Shown here piece after piece: positions 1-5,809 of a stretch of DNA of 7,001 nucleotides. The position numbers and the translations under genes are program-made. How positions within the stretch are numbered: the stretch's first letter is position 1; each line of letters starts with the position of its first letter. Source of the stretch: an uncultured Oscillospiraceae bacterium (GTDB lineage Bacteria > Bacillota > Clostridia > Oscillospirales > Acutalibacteraceae); NCBI GenBank assembly GCA_900555705.1, contig USLV01000062.1:1-7001 (forward strand), given 5' to 3'. The notes beneath the pieces were generated by a model that was not told where the DNA came from, made no database searches, and worked only from the letters and a program-made list of their open reading frames with translations.

Positions 1-240
1 ACGGTAGAGTGCCTGAAAACGGAAGATTCGGACGTTATCATTCTGGCGGACGGCATGGGAAGCGGCGTCAAGGCGAATATTCTTTCGACGCTGACGGCAA
101 AGATTCTGGGTACGATGTTTTTAAATGGAGCCACGCTGGAGGAATGTGTGGAGACGATTGTGCAGACGCTTCCGATCTGTCAGACGAGACAGGTGGCGTA
201 TGCGACGTTCTCGATTCTCCAGATTTTCAACAACGGCGAT
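1..240 (+). other. Fragment of an SpoIIE/PP2C-type serine phosphatase domain, upstream half of the chimeric ORF
   Basis: Translation from base 1 gives a stretch with VIILADGMGSGVKANILST and then a segment with GATLEECVETI, LPICQTRQVAYATFSILQIF. The DGMGSG motif carries the metal-binding Asp-Gly pair of SpoIIE-type PP2C phosphatases. The R-x-VAY-TF-x-ILQI block is typical of clostridial proteins that go on to a (G)xAYLxEFDNPP segment. That expected continuation never appears; the frame becomes epimerase at IFNNGDM (223-243). Family members dephosphorylate serine residues, commonly on anti-anti-sigma-like proteins. The N-terminal part and the C-terminal half of the domain are both missing, so no function can be assigned at this locus. 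Confidence 0.65.
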
Positions 241-600
241 ATGCGCCGGGACTTCACCTATGTCGACGATATCGTGCAGGGCATTGAAAACATGCTCGCG
301 AATCCGCCGAAGCCGGATCCAAACGGAGATCGGGCAACGGTCTATAACATCGGCAACAACCAGCCGGAGGATCTGCTCTATTTTGTGGAAACGCTGGAGA
401 AATGCCTGATGGCAGAGGGGATCATCGACGCACCCGGGAAAAAGGAATTCCTCCCGATGCAGCCCGGCGACGTCTATCAGACCTATGCGGATGTGACGCC
501 GCTGATGCGCGATTTCGGCTTTAAGCCGTCGACCCCGCTCGAAGAGGGCCTCGCACACTTCGCCAAATGGTATAAGTCGTTCTATACCGAAGCAAACTAG
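1..600 (+). CDS. Chimeric ORF: SpoIIE-type phosphatase fragment joined to C-terminal part of a UDP-glucuronate 4-epimerase-type epimerase (5' partial)
   Basis: The frame is open from base 1 and ends at TAG 598-600. From about base 226 it encodes the C-terminal part of an extended-SDR sugar-nucleotide epimerase of the UDP-glucuronate 4-epimerase (CapI-like) type. The family signature MRRDFTYVDDIVQGI starts at 241, followed by VYNIGNNQPEDLLYFVETLE, the QPGDV stretch near 460 and the usual ending FGFKPSTPLEEGLAHFAKWY. Such enzymes interconvert UDP-glucuronate and UDP-galacturonate in the cytoplasm using bound NAD. The NAD-binding Rossmann half and the Y-x3-K catalytic motif are absent. In their place, the same frame reads an unrelated SpoIIE-type phosphatase (bases 1 to ~240). 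The following ugd gene makes the epimerase substrate, so the epimerase part belongs with its right-hand neighbour and the phosphatase part looks foreign. I infer an assembly or amplification chimera rather than a natural fusion. Confidence 0.8.
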   Translation, partial: TVECLKTEDSDVIILADGMGSGVKANILSTLTAKILGTMFLNGATLEECVETIVQTLPICQTRQVAYATFSILQIFNNGDMRRDFTYVDDIVQGIENMLANPPKPDPNGDRATVYNIGNNQPEDLLYFVETLEKCLMAEGIIDAPGKKEFLPMQPGDVYQTYADVTPLMRDFGFKPSTPLEEGLAHFAKWYKSFYTEAN

Positions 601-756
601 AGAAAACACCCCTGCCTGTATGCATTCGCGGACAGTTGCCATAGGGAACACCATAGGGACTCCGCCGGAGCATGACATAGCGCCCATCCCGACTTTTCCA
701 CAGAGATGGCGGAGAGCGGGAACGGGTTGACAATATCCAGAGAGAAGGAGTTTGCT
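601..756. other. Intergenic spacer between the epimerase and ugd
   Basis: No gene or convincing terminator is seen here. CCATAGGGA occurs twice with a 12-base period (639-647 and 651-659). A TTGACA at 727-732 has no usable -10 box before the start codon, so ugd is probably read through from upstream. Confidence 0.4.
743..750 (+). promoter_or_regulatory. Shine-Dalgarno sequence of ugd
   Basis: AGAAGGAG lies 6 bases before ATG 757, near-ideal spacing. It decides the start at 757 over the in-frame ATG at 706, which has no comparable site and would add 17 residues before the Rossmann strand. Confidence 0.8.
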
Positions 757-1941
757 ATGAAAATTGCGGTTGCGGGCACCGGCTATGTCGGTCTGTCCAA
801 CGCCATCCTGCTCGCGCAGCACCACGAGGTGGTGGCGCTTGACATCGTCCCCGAGAAGGTGGAGATGATCAACAGCCGCCGTTCGCCAATCGTGGATCGG
901 GAGATTGAGGACTATCTGGCGGAAAAGGAGCTGAACCTCACCGCCACCACCGATCCGGCGACGGCATTTGCCGATGCCGCCTTTGTCATCATCTCAACCC
1001 CCACCAACTATGACCCCAACAAGAACTATTTCGACACGTCTTCCGTTGAGAGCGTCATTCAGCAGGTGATCGCCATCAACCCGGACGCGGTGATGATCGT
1101 CAAGTCCACCGTGCCGGTCGGCTTCACCGAGCAGGCAAGGGCGCAGTATTGCTGCGACAACCTGTTGTTCAGCCCGGAGTTCCTGCGGGAGGGCCGTGCA
1201 CTCTACGACAATCTCTATCCGTCCCGCATCATCGTTGGCGCACCGATCGGCAATGCGCGGCTGCACAAGGCGGCCGAGACCTTTGCCGGGCTGCTTCAGG
1301 AGGGCGCGATCAAGACGGATATCCCGGTTCTGTTTACCAATCCGACCGAGGCGGAGGCGGTCAAGCTGTTCGCCAACACCTACCTCGCACTGCGGGTGGC
1401 CTTTTTTAACGAGCTGGACACCTACGCGGAGGTGCGCGGGCTGGACACGAAGCAGATTATTGAGGGGGTCTGTCTGGATCCCAGAATCGGCGCCCACTAC
1501 AACAACCCCTCCTTCGGCTACGGCGGCTATTGCCTGCCGAAGGACACCAAACAGCTACGCGCGAACTATGATCAGGTGCCGAACAACATCATCTCGGCGA
1601 TTGTCGACGCCAACAGCACCCGGAAGGATTTTATTGCGGATCAGATCATCGCCAAAAACCCAAAGGTGGTCGGTGTCTATCGACTGACCATGAAGGCCAA
1701 CAGCGACAATTTCCGCCAGTCCTCCATTCAGGGAGTGATGAAGCGCATCAAGGCGAAGGGGATCGAGGTCGTGATCTACGAGCCGACCATGCGCGAGGAT
1801 CGCTTCTTCAACAGCCGGGTCATTCGCGATCTCGACGAGTTCAAAGCGATCTCCGATGTCATCCTCGCCAACCGCTATCACGAGGACATCGCGGATGTGC
1901 TCGACAAGGTCTATACCCGGGATCTCTATTTCCGGGATTAA
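757..1941 (+). CDS. ugd: UDP-glucose 6-dehydrogenase
   Basis: Complete 394-residue enzyme of the UDP-glucose/GDP-mannose dehydrogenase family, in the short HasB-like size class (~390-400 aa). It oxidises UDP-glucose twice with NAD to UDP-glucuronate in the cytoplasm, a precursor for capsule and exopolysaccharide. Visible landmarks: N-terminal Rossmann loop GTGYVGLSN at residues 7-15, STP at 80-82, KSTVPVGFT at 116-124, FSPEFLREG at 138-146 with the family Glu at 141, the Lys203 region AVKLFANTYLALRVAFFNELDTYAE, and the catalytic Cys259 with Asp263 in FGYGGYCLPKDTKQL. The C-terminal UDP-binding domain runs to the end. All expected catalytic residues are present. ATG 757 is set by AGAAGGAG six bases upstream. 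It follows the epimerase fragment by 156 bases on the same strand, consistent with UDP-glucuronate then UDP-galacturonate synthesis. A hairpin terminator begins 12 bases after the stop. Confidence 0.96.
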   Translation: MKIAVAGTGYVGLSNAILLAQHHEVVALDIVPEKVEMINSRRSPIVDREIEDYLAEKELNLTATTDPATAFADAAFVIISTPTNYDPNKNYFDTSSVESVIQQVIAINPDAVMIVKSTVPVGFTEQARAQYCCDNLLFSPEFLREGRALYDNLYPSRIIVGAPIGNARLHKAAETFAGLLQEGAIKTDIPVLFTNPTEAEAVKLFANTYLALRVAFFNELDTYAEVRGLDTKQIIEGVCLDPRIGAHYNNPSFGYGGYCLPKDTKQLRANYDQVPNNIISAIVDANSTRKDFIADQIIAKNPKVVGVYRLTMKANSDNFRQSSIQGVMKRIKAKGIEVVIYEPTMREDRFFNSRVIRDLDEFKAISDVILANRYHEDIADVLDKVYTRDLYFRD

Positions 1942-1953
1942 CATGTATCGAAT

Positions 1954-1997
1954 AAAGGCCGTCCCCATCCTGCCGAAGCAGGATGGGGACGGCCTTT
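1954..1997 (+). terminator. Perfect 20-bp hairpin, intrinsic terminator after ugd (possibly bidirectional)
   Basis: Arms 1954-1973 and 1978-1997 are exactly complementary over 20 bases around a CGAA tetraloop, starting AAAGGCC and ending GGCCTTT. The T-tract is short (TTT then GTTG), so termination relies on the long GC-rich stem. The opposite strand also ends in TTT, so it may also stop transcription arriving from the ABC transporter. Confidence 0.8.
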
Positions 1998-2177
1998 GTT
2001 GCGTTGATGATTCATCAAAGTGTTTGCAGTAGCGCGAGCGCCTCTTAAAATTTGGATGCTGCATTGGAGGCAAAGCGGTCAATTTCCGCCGACGGCCGTT
2101 GCGCAGTGCAGCACAATATCTCCGCATGCGGCAGCATGCCTTCCCCAGCCGCACCCTCTCATGATATGGGAAACCGT
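1998..2177. other. Convergent intergenic region with small palindromes
   Basis: No supported gene lies between the ugd terminator and the end of the ABC transporter gene. TTGATGA-T-TCATCAA (2004-2018) is a perfect 7-bp inverted repeat. GCATGC occurs at 2124-2129 and 2134-2139 and can form a hairpin with a 4-base loop, but no T-tract follows on either strand. Short ORFs here are compositionally unlike the neighbouring genes. Confidence 0.4.
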
Positions 2178-3965
2178 CTACTTTTTGGCCAACCCGTATT
2201 TTTTGCTTTGAGAAGTATACATTTGTGCGTATAGCCCGTGCAAAGCCATTAGTTCCTCATGTCGTCCCTCTTCCACAATTTTCCCCTGATGTACCACCAG
2301 AATATGATCGGCATAGATACAGTTGGACAAATGGTGGGATATGACAATGGTGGTTTGCCGACCGGCTGTATCCCAGAGAGCCTGATACATCTGTTCTTCG
2401 GACAGAGGATCGAGCGAGCTGGAGGGCTCGTCCAGAACATAGAGAACGGCTTTCCGTATGAGTGCACGGGCAATGGCGAGTTTTTGCCGTTCTCCTCCCG
2501 ACAAATCCGAGCCGTTGTCATCCAACTCGCGGCTCAGAGCCGTATATATACCCTCCGGCAGTTGCACAACCTTCTGCAGATGGACCAGGTCAAGCGCCTG
2601 TTTAATCAACGCCTCCTGTCCTGTCTTCTTCAGAACGTCCGGCTCCTCCAGCGCAATGTTTTCCGCCAGAGAGAAAGCGTATTCCTGATGATCCTGAAAT
2701 ACGACGGCTATCGCTTCATAAAGACTGGATATATCATATTCATTGATGGAGATGCCATTGAGCAATATATCGCCGCTATCCGGACGGTACAGCCTCAGCA
2801 GTAAGTGGATGATGGTGGTCTTGCCGGCACCGTTTTCGCCGACCAGCAGAACCTTTTCTCCGGGAGATATTTGAAAGGATACGTCGTTCAATATCCAATC
2901 CTGCGTATCCAGATAACGAAAATACACGTGACGAAACTCTATCGAACAGCTATGTTGACGCTCTATGGTGCGCATACCGTCAGGCGGTGTCTCCAACGTA
3001 AAATATTCATAGAAATAAGCGGCATCCAAGCGCATTTTCCGCAGCTCCGATATGCCCAACCCGATGGATATGAGATAGGCCTTGATCGAATAGGCGGCAT
3101 TATAGGTCATGTTAAAATCGCCTATGGTAATCAGCCGGTTGAAAAGATCTCGTCCGATAAAATAGTACACTGTGATGATAAAAATGGATTCCATGAGACG
3201 AACCGGCATTTTTAAAAAGCCTGTTTTAATCTCGAGATCCATCGTTTCCTTCCGGCACATTTGATAAATCGTTTTTAATTTATGCAGGATAAATGGCCCG
3301 GCATTGTGAAGCTTGATATCTTTAAACGCGCTTTTATTGTTTAAAAGCCCTGCCATATACTGCTGTCTGCGATGAATACGGGTCAATCGTCTTTTCAGCG
3401 CATCCATCAGACTGTCTCTGCGCATATTCACCGCCAGATCCAACACCACGATGACCAGCAGCACGAGGAGAACCACGACATTCAGCCTGGATACGATATA
3501 GATCACAGCAGACAAACCGATGATATCCGAAATAACCCCCGACAAAACTGCGACAATCCCTTCGCTCCTGGTGGTGGCATATTCGAGCGCCCTTTTATAG
3601 ATGTCATAAAACGCGGGGTCTTCAAAGGAGTCCAATTGAAAGGCAAAGCTACGGCTTGCTACCTTTTGCTGCATATCCAGCTGGACGCTCATATGTACAT
3701 GCTTGAGATAGACCTTCAACCATGTAATCAGTTGATCAGTGGAAAAACGCACGACAAAATTGAAGATCAGATAGCATATGGCCAGTTGAAAATCGGCCTT
3801 TTCGATGATGGCATCCACAAATGCCTTGAGAAAAAAGAGGTTAAAGATCAGAGAAAAATTGACGGCAGCAATAATCAATATACGACAAATGATATACAGT
3901 TTACTTCTTTTCCATATAGCCTGGAAGTATATCCGATTGGACCAGAAAAACGCTCGCCATTTCAT
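2178..3965 (-). CDS. ABC transporter, fused permease and ATP-binding protein (exporter half-transporter)
   Basis: A 595-residue type IV ABC exporter half-transporter, expected to dimerise in the membrane and drive export by ATP hydrolysis. The N-terminal ~320 residues form the transmembrane domain, with hydrophobic segments near 24-50, 58-75, 135-160, 161-180 and 258-275. The ATPase follows with all motifs: Walker A GENGAGKT (376-383), Q-loop FQDHQ (423-427), signature LSGGE (488-492), Walker B VLYVLDE (507-513), D-loop SSLD (516-519) and switch His544 in ISHHLS. Nothing essential is missing. The start ATG 3965 has GGGGGGA seven bases upstream. It stands alone, with no partner subunit, peptidase domain or precursor peptide nearby, so the substrate is unknown; peptide, lipid or drug are all possible. 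It is visibly AT-richer than ugd and ppdK, suggesting separate acquisition. A promoter and an operator-like repeat lie just upstream. Confidence 0.92.
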   Translation of the reverse strand: MKWRAFFWSNRIYFQAIWKRSKLYIICRILIIAAVNFSLIFNLFFLKAFVDAIIEKADFQLAICYLIFNFVVRFSTDQLITWLKVYLKHVHMSVQLDMQQKVASRSFAFQLDSFEDPAFYDIYKRALEYATTRSEGIVAVLSGVISDIIGLSAVIYIVSRLNVVVLLVLLVIVVLDLAVNMRRDSLMDALKRRLTRIHRRQQYMAGLLNNKSAFKDIKLHNAGPFILHKLKTIYQMCRKETMDLEIKTGFLKMPVRLMESIFIITVYYFIGRDLFNRLITIGDFNMTYNAAYSIKAYLISIGLGISELRKMRLDAAYFYEYFTLETPPDGMRTIERQHSCSIEFRHVYFRYLDTQDWILNDVSFQISPGEKVLLVGENGAGKTTIIHLLLRLYRPDSGDILLNGISINEYDISSLYEAIAVVFQDHQEYAFSLAENIALEEPDVLKKTGQEALIKQALDLVHLQKVVQLPEGIYTALSRELDDNGSDLSGGERQKLAIARALIRKAVLYVLDEPSSSLDPLSEEQMYQALWDTAGRQTTIVISHHLSNCIYADHILVVHQGKIVEEGRHEELMALHGLYAQMYTSQSKKYGLAKK

Positions 3966-4034
3966 ACGGAATCCCCCCGCTCTGGTTTTGTATCGATCGT
4001 ATACAGGAATAAATATATCTCACACAAACAGCAA

Positions 4035-4053
4035 ATGTATTCCTTAAATACAT
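4035..4053. promoter_or_regulatory. Operator-like inverted repeat over the ABC transporter transcription start
   Basis: ATGTATT-CCTTA-AATACAT is a perfect 7-bp inverted repeat with a 5-base centre. It touches the -10 box and covers the predicted transcription start, where a repressor (for example GntR- or TetR-like) would act. No such regulator is encoded in the window. Function is inferred from position and symmetry. Confidence 0.45.
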
Positions 4054-4080
4054 AGTACAAAATCATTTGGGGGAAGTCAA
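4052..4080 (-). promoter_or_regulatory. Sigma-A-type promoter of the ABC transporter gene
   Basis: On the minus strand TTGACT (4080-4075) and TACTAT (4057-4052) are separated by exactly 17 bases, close to the TTGACA/TATAAT consensus. The predicted start near 4045 gives a leader of about 80 bases before ATG 3965. Confidence 0.7.
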
Positions 4081-4147
4081 GCAATCATTCGCGCCTATCG
4101 ACGAAAATTTTGACAGCCTTTACGGAAACGGTATCCATTATCTAAGA

Positions 4148-4181
4148 GAACACCCGGGCCATCTGCATGACCCGGGTGTTC
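4148..4181 (-). terminator. Hairpin downstream of the toxin-immunity cassette
   Basis: GAACACCCGGG (4148-4158) pairs with CCCGGGTGTTC (4171-4181), an 11-bp GC-rich stem with a 12-base loop, 22 bases past the immunity gene stop. On the minus strand only TCTTAG follows, so the U-tract is weak. A terminator is the likeliest role. Confidence 0.55.
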
Positions 4182-4195
4182 GGAGGATTGTTCAA

Positions 4196-4212
4196 CCGCC
4201 GCTCATTCCGCC
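4196..4212. repeat. 17-bp direct repeat, copy 1 (immunity gene end)
   Basis: CCGCCGCTCATTCCGCC is identical to 4913-4929. This copy overlaps the last codons and stop of the putative immunity gene. On the minus strand it contains ATGAGCGGCGG, the same bases that begin the second in-frame ATG of the toxin gene. Confidence 0.75.
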
Positions 4213-4553
4213 AGCAGCCGGCTCTTTTCCAGCAGGATGTTTCCTGCGGAGTCCCGAACGATATCCGGGAAGTTGTGATAGTTGATTTCGAATAGACCGC
4301 CCACCTCAAAATCCCAGACCGGAGCGGTGCCTATGGTGACAATCTCGACGGCCTCCATAATACAGGCAAAATATTCTTCAAAGCCTTCCTCGTCTTCGTC
4401 GAGTTCATTTTGAGACTCCCCAGCTGTATCCAGTCTAGTATAAATACGTGTACCATCGCTCCATTCCAACAATAATCGTTCTTTGGGACGATGATCAAAA
4501 CAATCCATAAAAGGAAACAAAAGCGTCTTTTCAATATCCTTCATAAAATCCAT
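4203..4553 (-). CDS. Putative immunity protein of the toxin cassette (116 aa, acidic)
   Basis: A small soluble 116-residue protein with no signal peptide or membrane segment. It is acidic, with an Asp/Glu-rich stretch at residues 50-60 (ELDEDEEGFEE) followed by YFACIMEAVEIV; earlier LLLEWSDGTRIYTRLDT reads like paired beta strands. I do not recognise a named family. The immunity role is inferred from position: the start ATG 4553 follows the toxin-like gene's stop (4557-4555) after one base, and its Shine-Dalgarno AAAGGTG lies six bases upstream inside the toxin gene, so the two are co-translated. The frame stays open upstream to 4775, but that part overlaps the toxin coding frame and has no ribosome site, so the shorter start is chosen. 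A binding antidote to the type 50 toxin-like domain is the simplest reading. It is intact although the toxin is interrupted. Confidence 0.7.
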   Translation of the reverse strand: MDFMKDIEKTLLFPFMDCFDHRPKERLLLEWSDGTRIYTRLDTAGESQNELDEDEEGFEEYFACIMEAVEIVTIGTAPVWDFEVGGLFEINYHNFPDIVRDSAGNILLEKSRLLAE

Positions 4554-4554
4554 A

Positions 4555-4935
4555 TTAATCACCTTTCCAGTCATTGGGTCGCTGAGGTACAATGTGCGTT
4601 CCATCTTTGGAATAACGGATTGTCCCGACTGTGGTATCGTAATATTTCCCTGTTTTGGGGCTATAGTATTTTCCAATAACTTTCCCAAAATCAACTCGTT
4701 CACTGCTGTCGTTGATCTTCGTCCCCTTTCCAGCAAACTGATCGATCCGCTCCTGCGCATCCTTAGCCGTCCCATTCATGATGCTGCGACCCGGCAAATA
4801 GTTATTGTGACCGGGAAGGTGCTTCCCCTAGCGGCCTTCGTGTAGTGTGGTATTTTTGCCGCTGCTTCCTCCTTTTGTTCCTTTGAAGTAGCTGCTTCTA
4901 CCCCTTTTTCCGCCGCCGCTCATTCCGCCGCCCAT
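4555..4935 (-). pseudogene. Polymorphic toxin type 50-like protein, interrupted by in-frame amber codon
   Basis: From ATG 4935 one frame runs 126 codons to TAA 4557-4555, broken only by TAG at 4830-4828 (codon 36). The first 35 residues are Gly/Ser/Lys-rich (MGGGMSGGGKRGRSSYF...). After the amber the frame continues GKHLPGHNNYLPGRSIMNG, then ERVDFGKVIGKYY (79-91), TVGTIRYSK (102-110) and GTHIVP (112-117). The IGxY...TGK...T.GxIxYSKxGxHIVP pattern resembles polymorphic toxin type 50 (a predicted RNase), from memory. Relatives as I recall them read G-K/R-Q-G-K-H at the amber site, so CAG to TAG (Gln to stop) is the likely change. GGGAGG lies just upstream inside the DUF4417 gene, and the start overlaps its stop (TAATG). 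Restarts at TTG 4797 or ATG 4779 lack ribosome sites. A sequencing error is possible; recoding is unlikely because other genes here end in TAG. Confidence 0.72.
4913..4929. repeat. 17-bp direct repeat, copy 2 (toxin start)
   Basis: Exact copy of 4196-4212, 717 bases away in the same orientation. It encodes residues Gly-Gly-Met-Ser-Gly-Gly of the toxin N-terminus on the minus strand. The two copies bracket nearly the whole toxin-immunity pair. Confidence 0.75.
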
Positions 4936-5597
4936 TAGACAGCCTCCCAGTGATGAACCGCTTGCAGCGTGCTGTCGAACTGATGAACCGGAATGCCCGC
5001 TTCTTTACACAGCCAAAACAGCTTGTCGGGCGCAAATCCATAGACAATAACCGCCGATGGGTGGAGTCTCGCCAGCATGGCCTCCAGCCCTTTTTGAAAA
5101 TAGCGCTTATCTTCCCGATGTTGAATACAGCCATGTGTTCCCACAGCAACGGGCTTTTCCGGCTGAATACCATCAAAGCAAAAAGTATAGCTCCTCTCAT
5201 CGCCCCAACGGACATTCGGAATCACTTCAACTCCGTTTCGCGCCAGCCAATGTCCCAGGGCACGCCCCCGGTAGGTATTCCATAGCTGCATCCCCAGCGG
5301 GAGATCACGGTAAAGGCTGAAATCCGGGGATATCACTCCCTGAAACCTGGACAACCGCTCCAAATAGTCGCCCGGTCGTTTCCATATTCGTTCAAACCGC
5401 TCGTCGTCTATGTAAAAGTGGACGAAATGGTCAAAACGGTTCTGGGATAGGGCGTGGTCAAAGGGGAGCAGCTTGTTCGGGATACATCGGGAAGAGGGGA
5501 TAACCGGCATTTCCCAATGTCCTTCAAAACGGGCGTGTTCCACCAGACCGGCATGAAACACATCCTTCCGATCTATGCGTCCTGTTCTGTTTTTCAT
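4935..5597 (-). CDS. DUF4417 domain-containing protein
   Basis: A 220-residue soluble protein matching, by recalled pattern, the DUF4417 family, whose biochemical function is unknown. Family-like blocks are RKDVFHAGLV (10-19), FDHFVHFYIDDERFERIWKR (55-74), GVISPDFSLYRDLPLGMQLW (87-106), the NTYRGRALG stretch, VIPNVRWGDER (125-135), FCFDGI, VAVGTHGCI (150-158) and VIVYGFAPDKLF (183-194). Length is about usual and no truncation is seen. DUF4417 genes occur in phages and accessory regions of Firmicutes. The stop TAA overlaps the toxin ATG by one base, and the toxin ribosome site GGGAGG sits in its last codons, so translation is coupled. This makes it the first gene of a three-gene unit and a candidate partner, carrier or processing factor for the toxin. 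The start ATG 5597 has only a weak GGTGA ten bases upstream. A 26-bp palindrome lies directly before it. Confidence 0.88.
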   Translation of the reverse strand: MKNRTGRIDRKDVFHAGLVEHARFEGHWEMPVIPSSRCIPNKLLPFDHALSQNRFDHFVHFYIDDERFERIWKRPGDYLERLSRFQGVISPDFSLYRDLPLGMQLWNTYRGRALGHWLARNGVEVIPNVRWGDERSYTFCFDGIQPEKPVAVGTHGCIQHREDKRYFQKGLEAMLARLHPSAVIVYGFAPDKLFWLCKEAGIPVHQFDSTLQAVHHWEAV

Positions 5598-5612
5598 TAT
5601 AGCATGGTCACC

Positions 5613-5638
5613 AAACGATAGGAAGATTCCTATCGTTT
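5613..5638. promoter_or_regulatory. 26-bp palindrome upstream of the DUF4417 gene
   Basis: AAACGATAGGAA (5613-5624) and TTCCTATCGTTT (5627-5638) are perfect 12-bp inverted repeats around GA. The element ends 16 bases before the DUF4417 start and 20 bases before the -35 box of a divergent promoter. It could be an operator shared by both directions or an RNA hairpin in the DUF4417 leader. No T-tract follows on the minus strand, so termination there is unlikely. Confidence 0.6.
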
Positions 5639-5657
5639 CCTTTCACTGAATATTTTC

Positions 5658-5686
5658 TTGATTTTTCTGTTGCGTGTTGCTATAAT
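5658..5686 (+). promoter_or_regulatory. Strong extended -10 promoter, divergent from DUF4417
   Basis: TTGATT (5658-5663), a 17-base spacer and consensus TATAAT (5681-5686) preceded by TGC, giving an extended -10. Predicted start is near 5690-5694. It points rightward at a region with no credible protein gene but with a strong terminator about 115 bases later. Confidence 0.72.
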
Positions 5687-5692
5687 GGAGTT

Positions 5693-5809
5693 GCACCAGT
5701 TCGTATTTCCATATCGAACTCTCCTTTATGGCAACATATGGGTAGATTTTCTTGGAATACGATGAGAAACACAGGCTTCACTACGGGAGTAGCGGAACCT
5801 GTGTTTTTT
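5693..5809 (+). ncRNA. Candidate small structured RNA, family not recognised
   Basis: The unit is bounded by the extended -10 promoter at 5658-5686 and the intrinsic terminator at 5767-5809, giving a predicted transcript of ~115 nt. Its 5' part can fold: GTTGC (5690-5694) pairs with GCAAC (5731-5735), enclosing AGTTCG/CGAACT (5698-5703 with 5715-5720), which is extended by TAT/ATA. The middle (about 5736-5766) appears single-stranded. The transcript is too short and stop-rich for a convincing protein; an ORF that starts here at 5738 runs through the terminator. I do not recognise a T-box, tracrRNA, 6S or other known family. It could be a regulatory RNA of the adjacent cassette, an attenuated leader, or an RNA of a lost element. 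The RNA call is inferred from its borders. Confidence 0.45.
5767..5809 (+). terminator. Intrinsic terminator of the candidate RNA
   Basis: AAACACAGG (5767-5775) pairs with CCTGTGTTT (5798-5806). Inside, TTC/GAA and CTAC-GGGA-GTAG (5781-5792) extend the stem to a 4-base loop. Six T's at 5804-5809 follow on the plus strand. Good rho-independent form. Confidence 0.8.

Noticed and set aside
706..756. N-terminal extension of ugd from ATG 706
   Set aside because: No family member has residues before the Rossmann strand like these, and the strong AGAAGGAG site serves ATG 757.
121..825. 234-residue minus-strand ORF opposite the epimerase
   Set aside because: Antisense shadow of the epimerase and the start of ugd; no motif, Arg/His-rich as expected from a mirrored GC-rich frame.
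994..1497. 167-residue minus-strand ORF inside ugd
   Set aside because: Lies entirely opposite a well-supported gene with intact catalytic motifs; no independent coding signal.
3372..4055. 227-residue plus-strand ORF opposite the ABC transporter
   Set aside because: Gln/His/Asp-rich mirror of the transmembrane domain; overlaps the ABC promoter and has no recognisable domain.
4067..4285. 72-residue plus-strand ORF
   Set aside because: Needs a rare start, crosses the hairpin at 4148-4181 and the antisense of the immunity gene; no motif.
4203..4775. 190-residue version of the immunity ORF
   Set aside because: The extra N-terminal part overlaps the toxin frame, which carries the recognisable motif. 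The ribosome site and stop-start spacing point to ATG 4553.
4555..4935. TAG read as an amino acid (stop-codon reassignment) to rescue the toxin
   Set aside because: The ABC transporter (2180-2178) and the epimerase (598-600) both end naturally in TAG at expected protein ends, so TAG works as a stop here.
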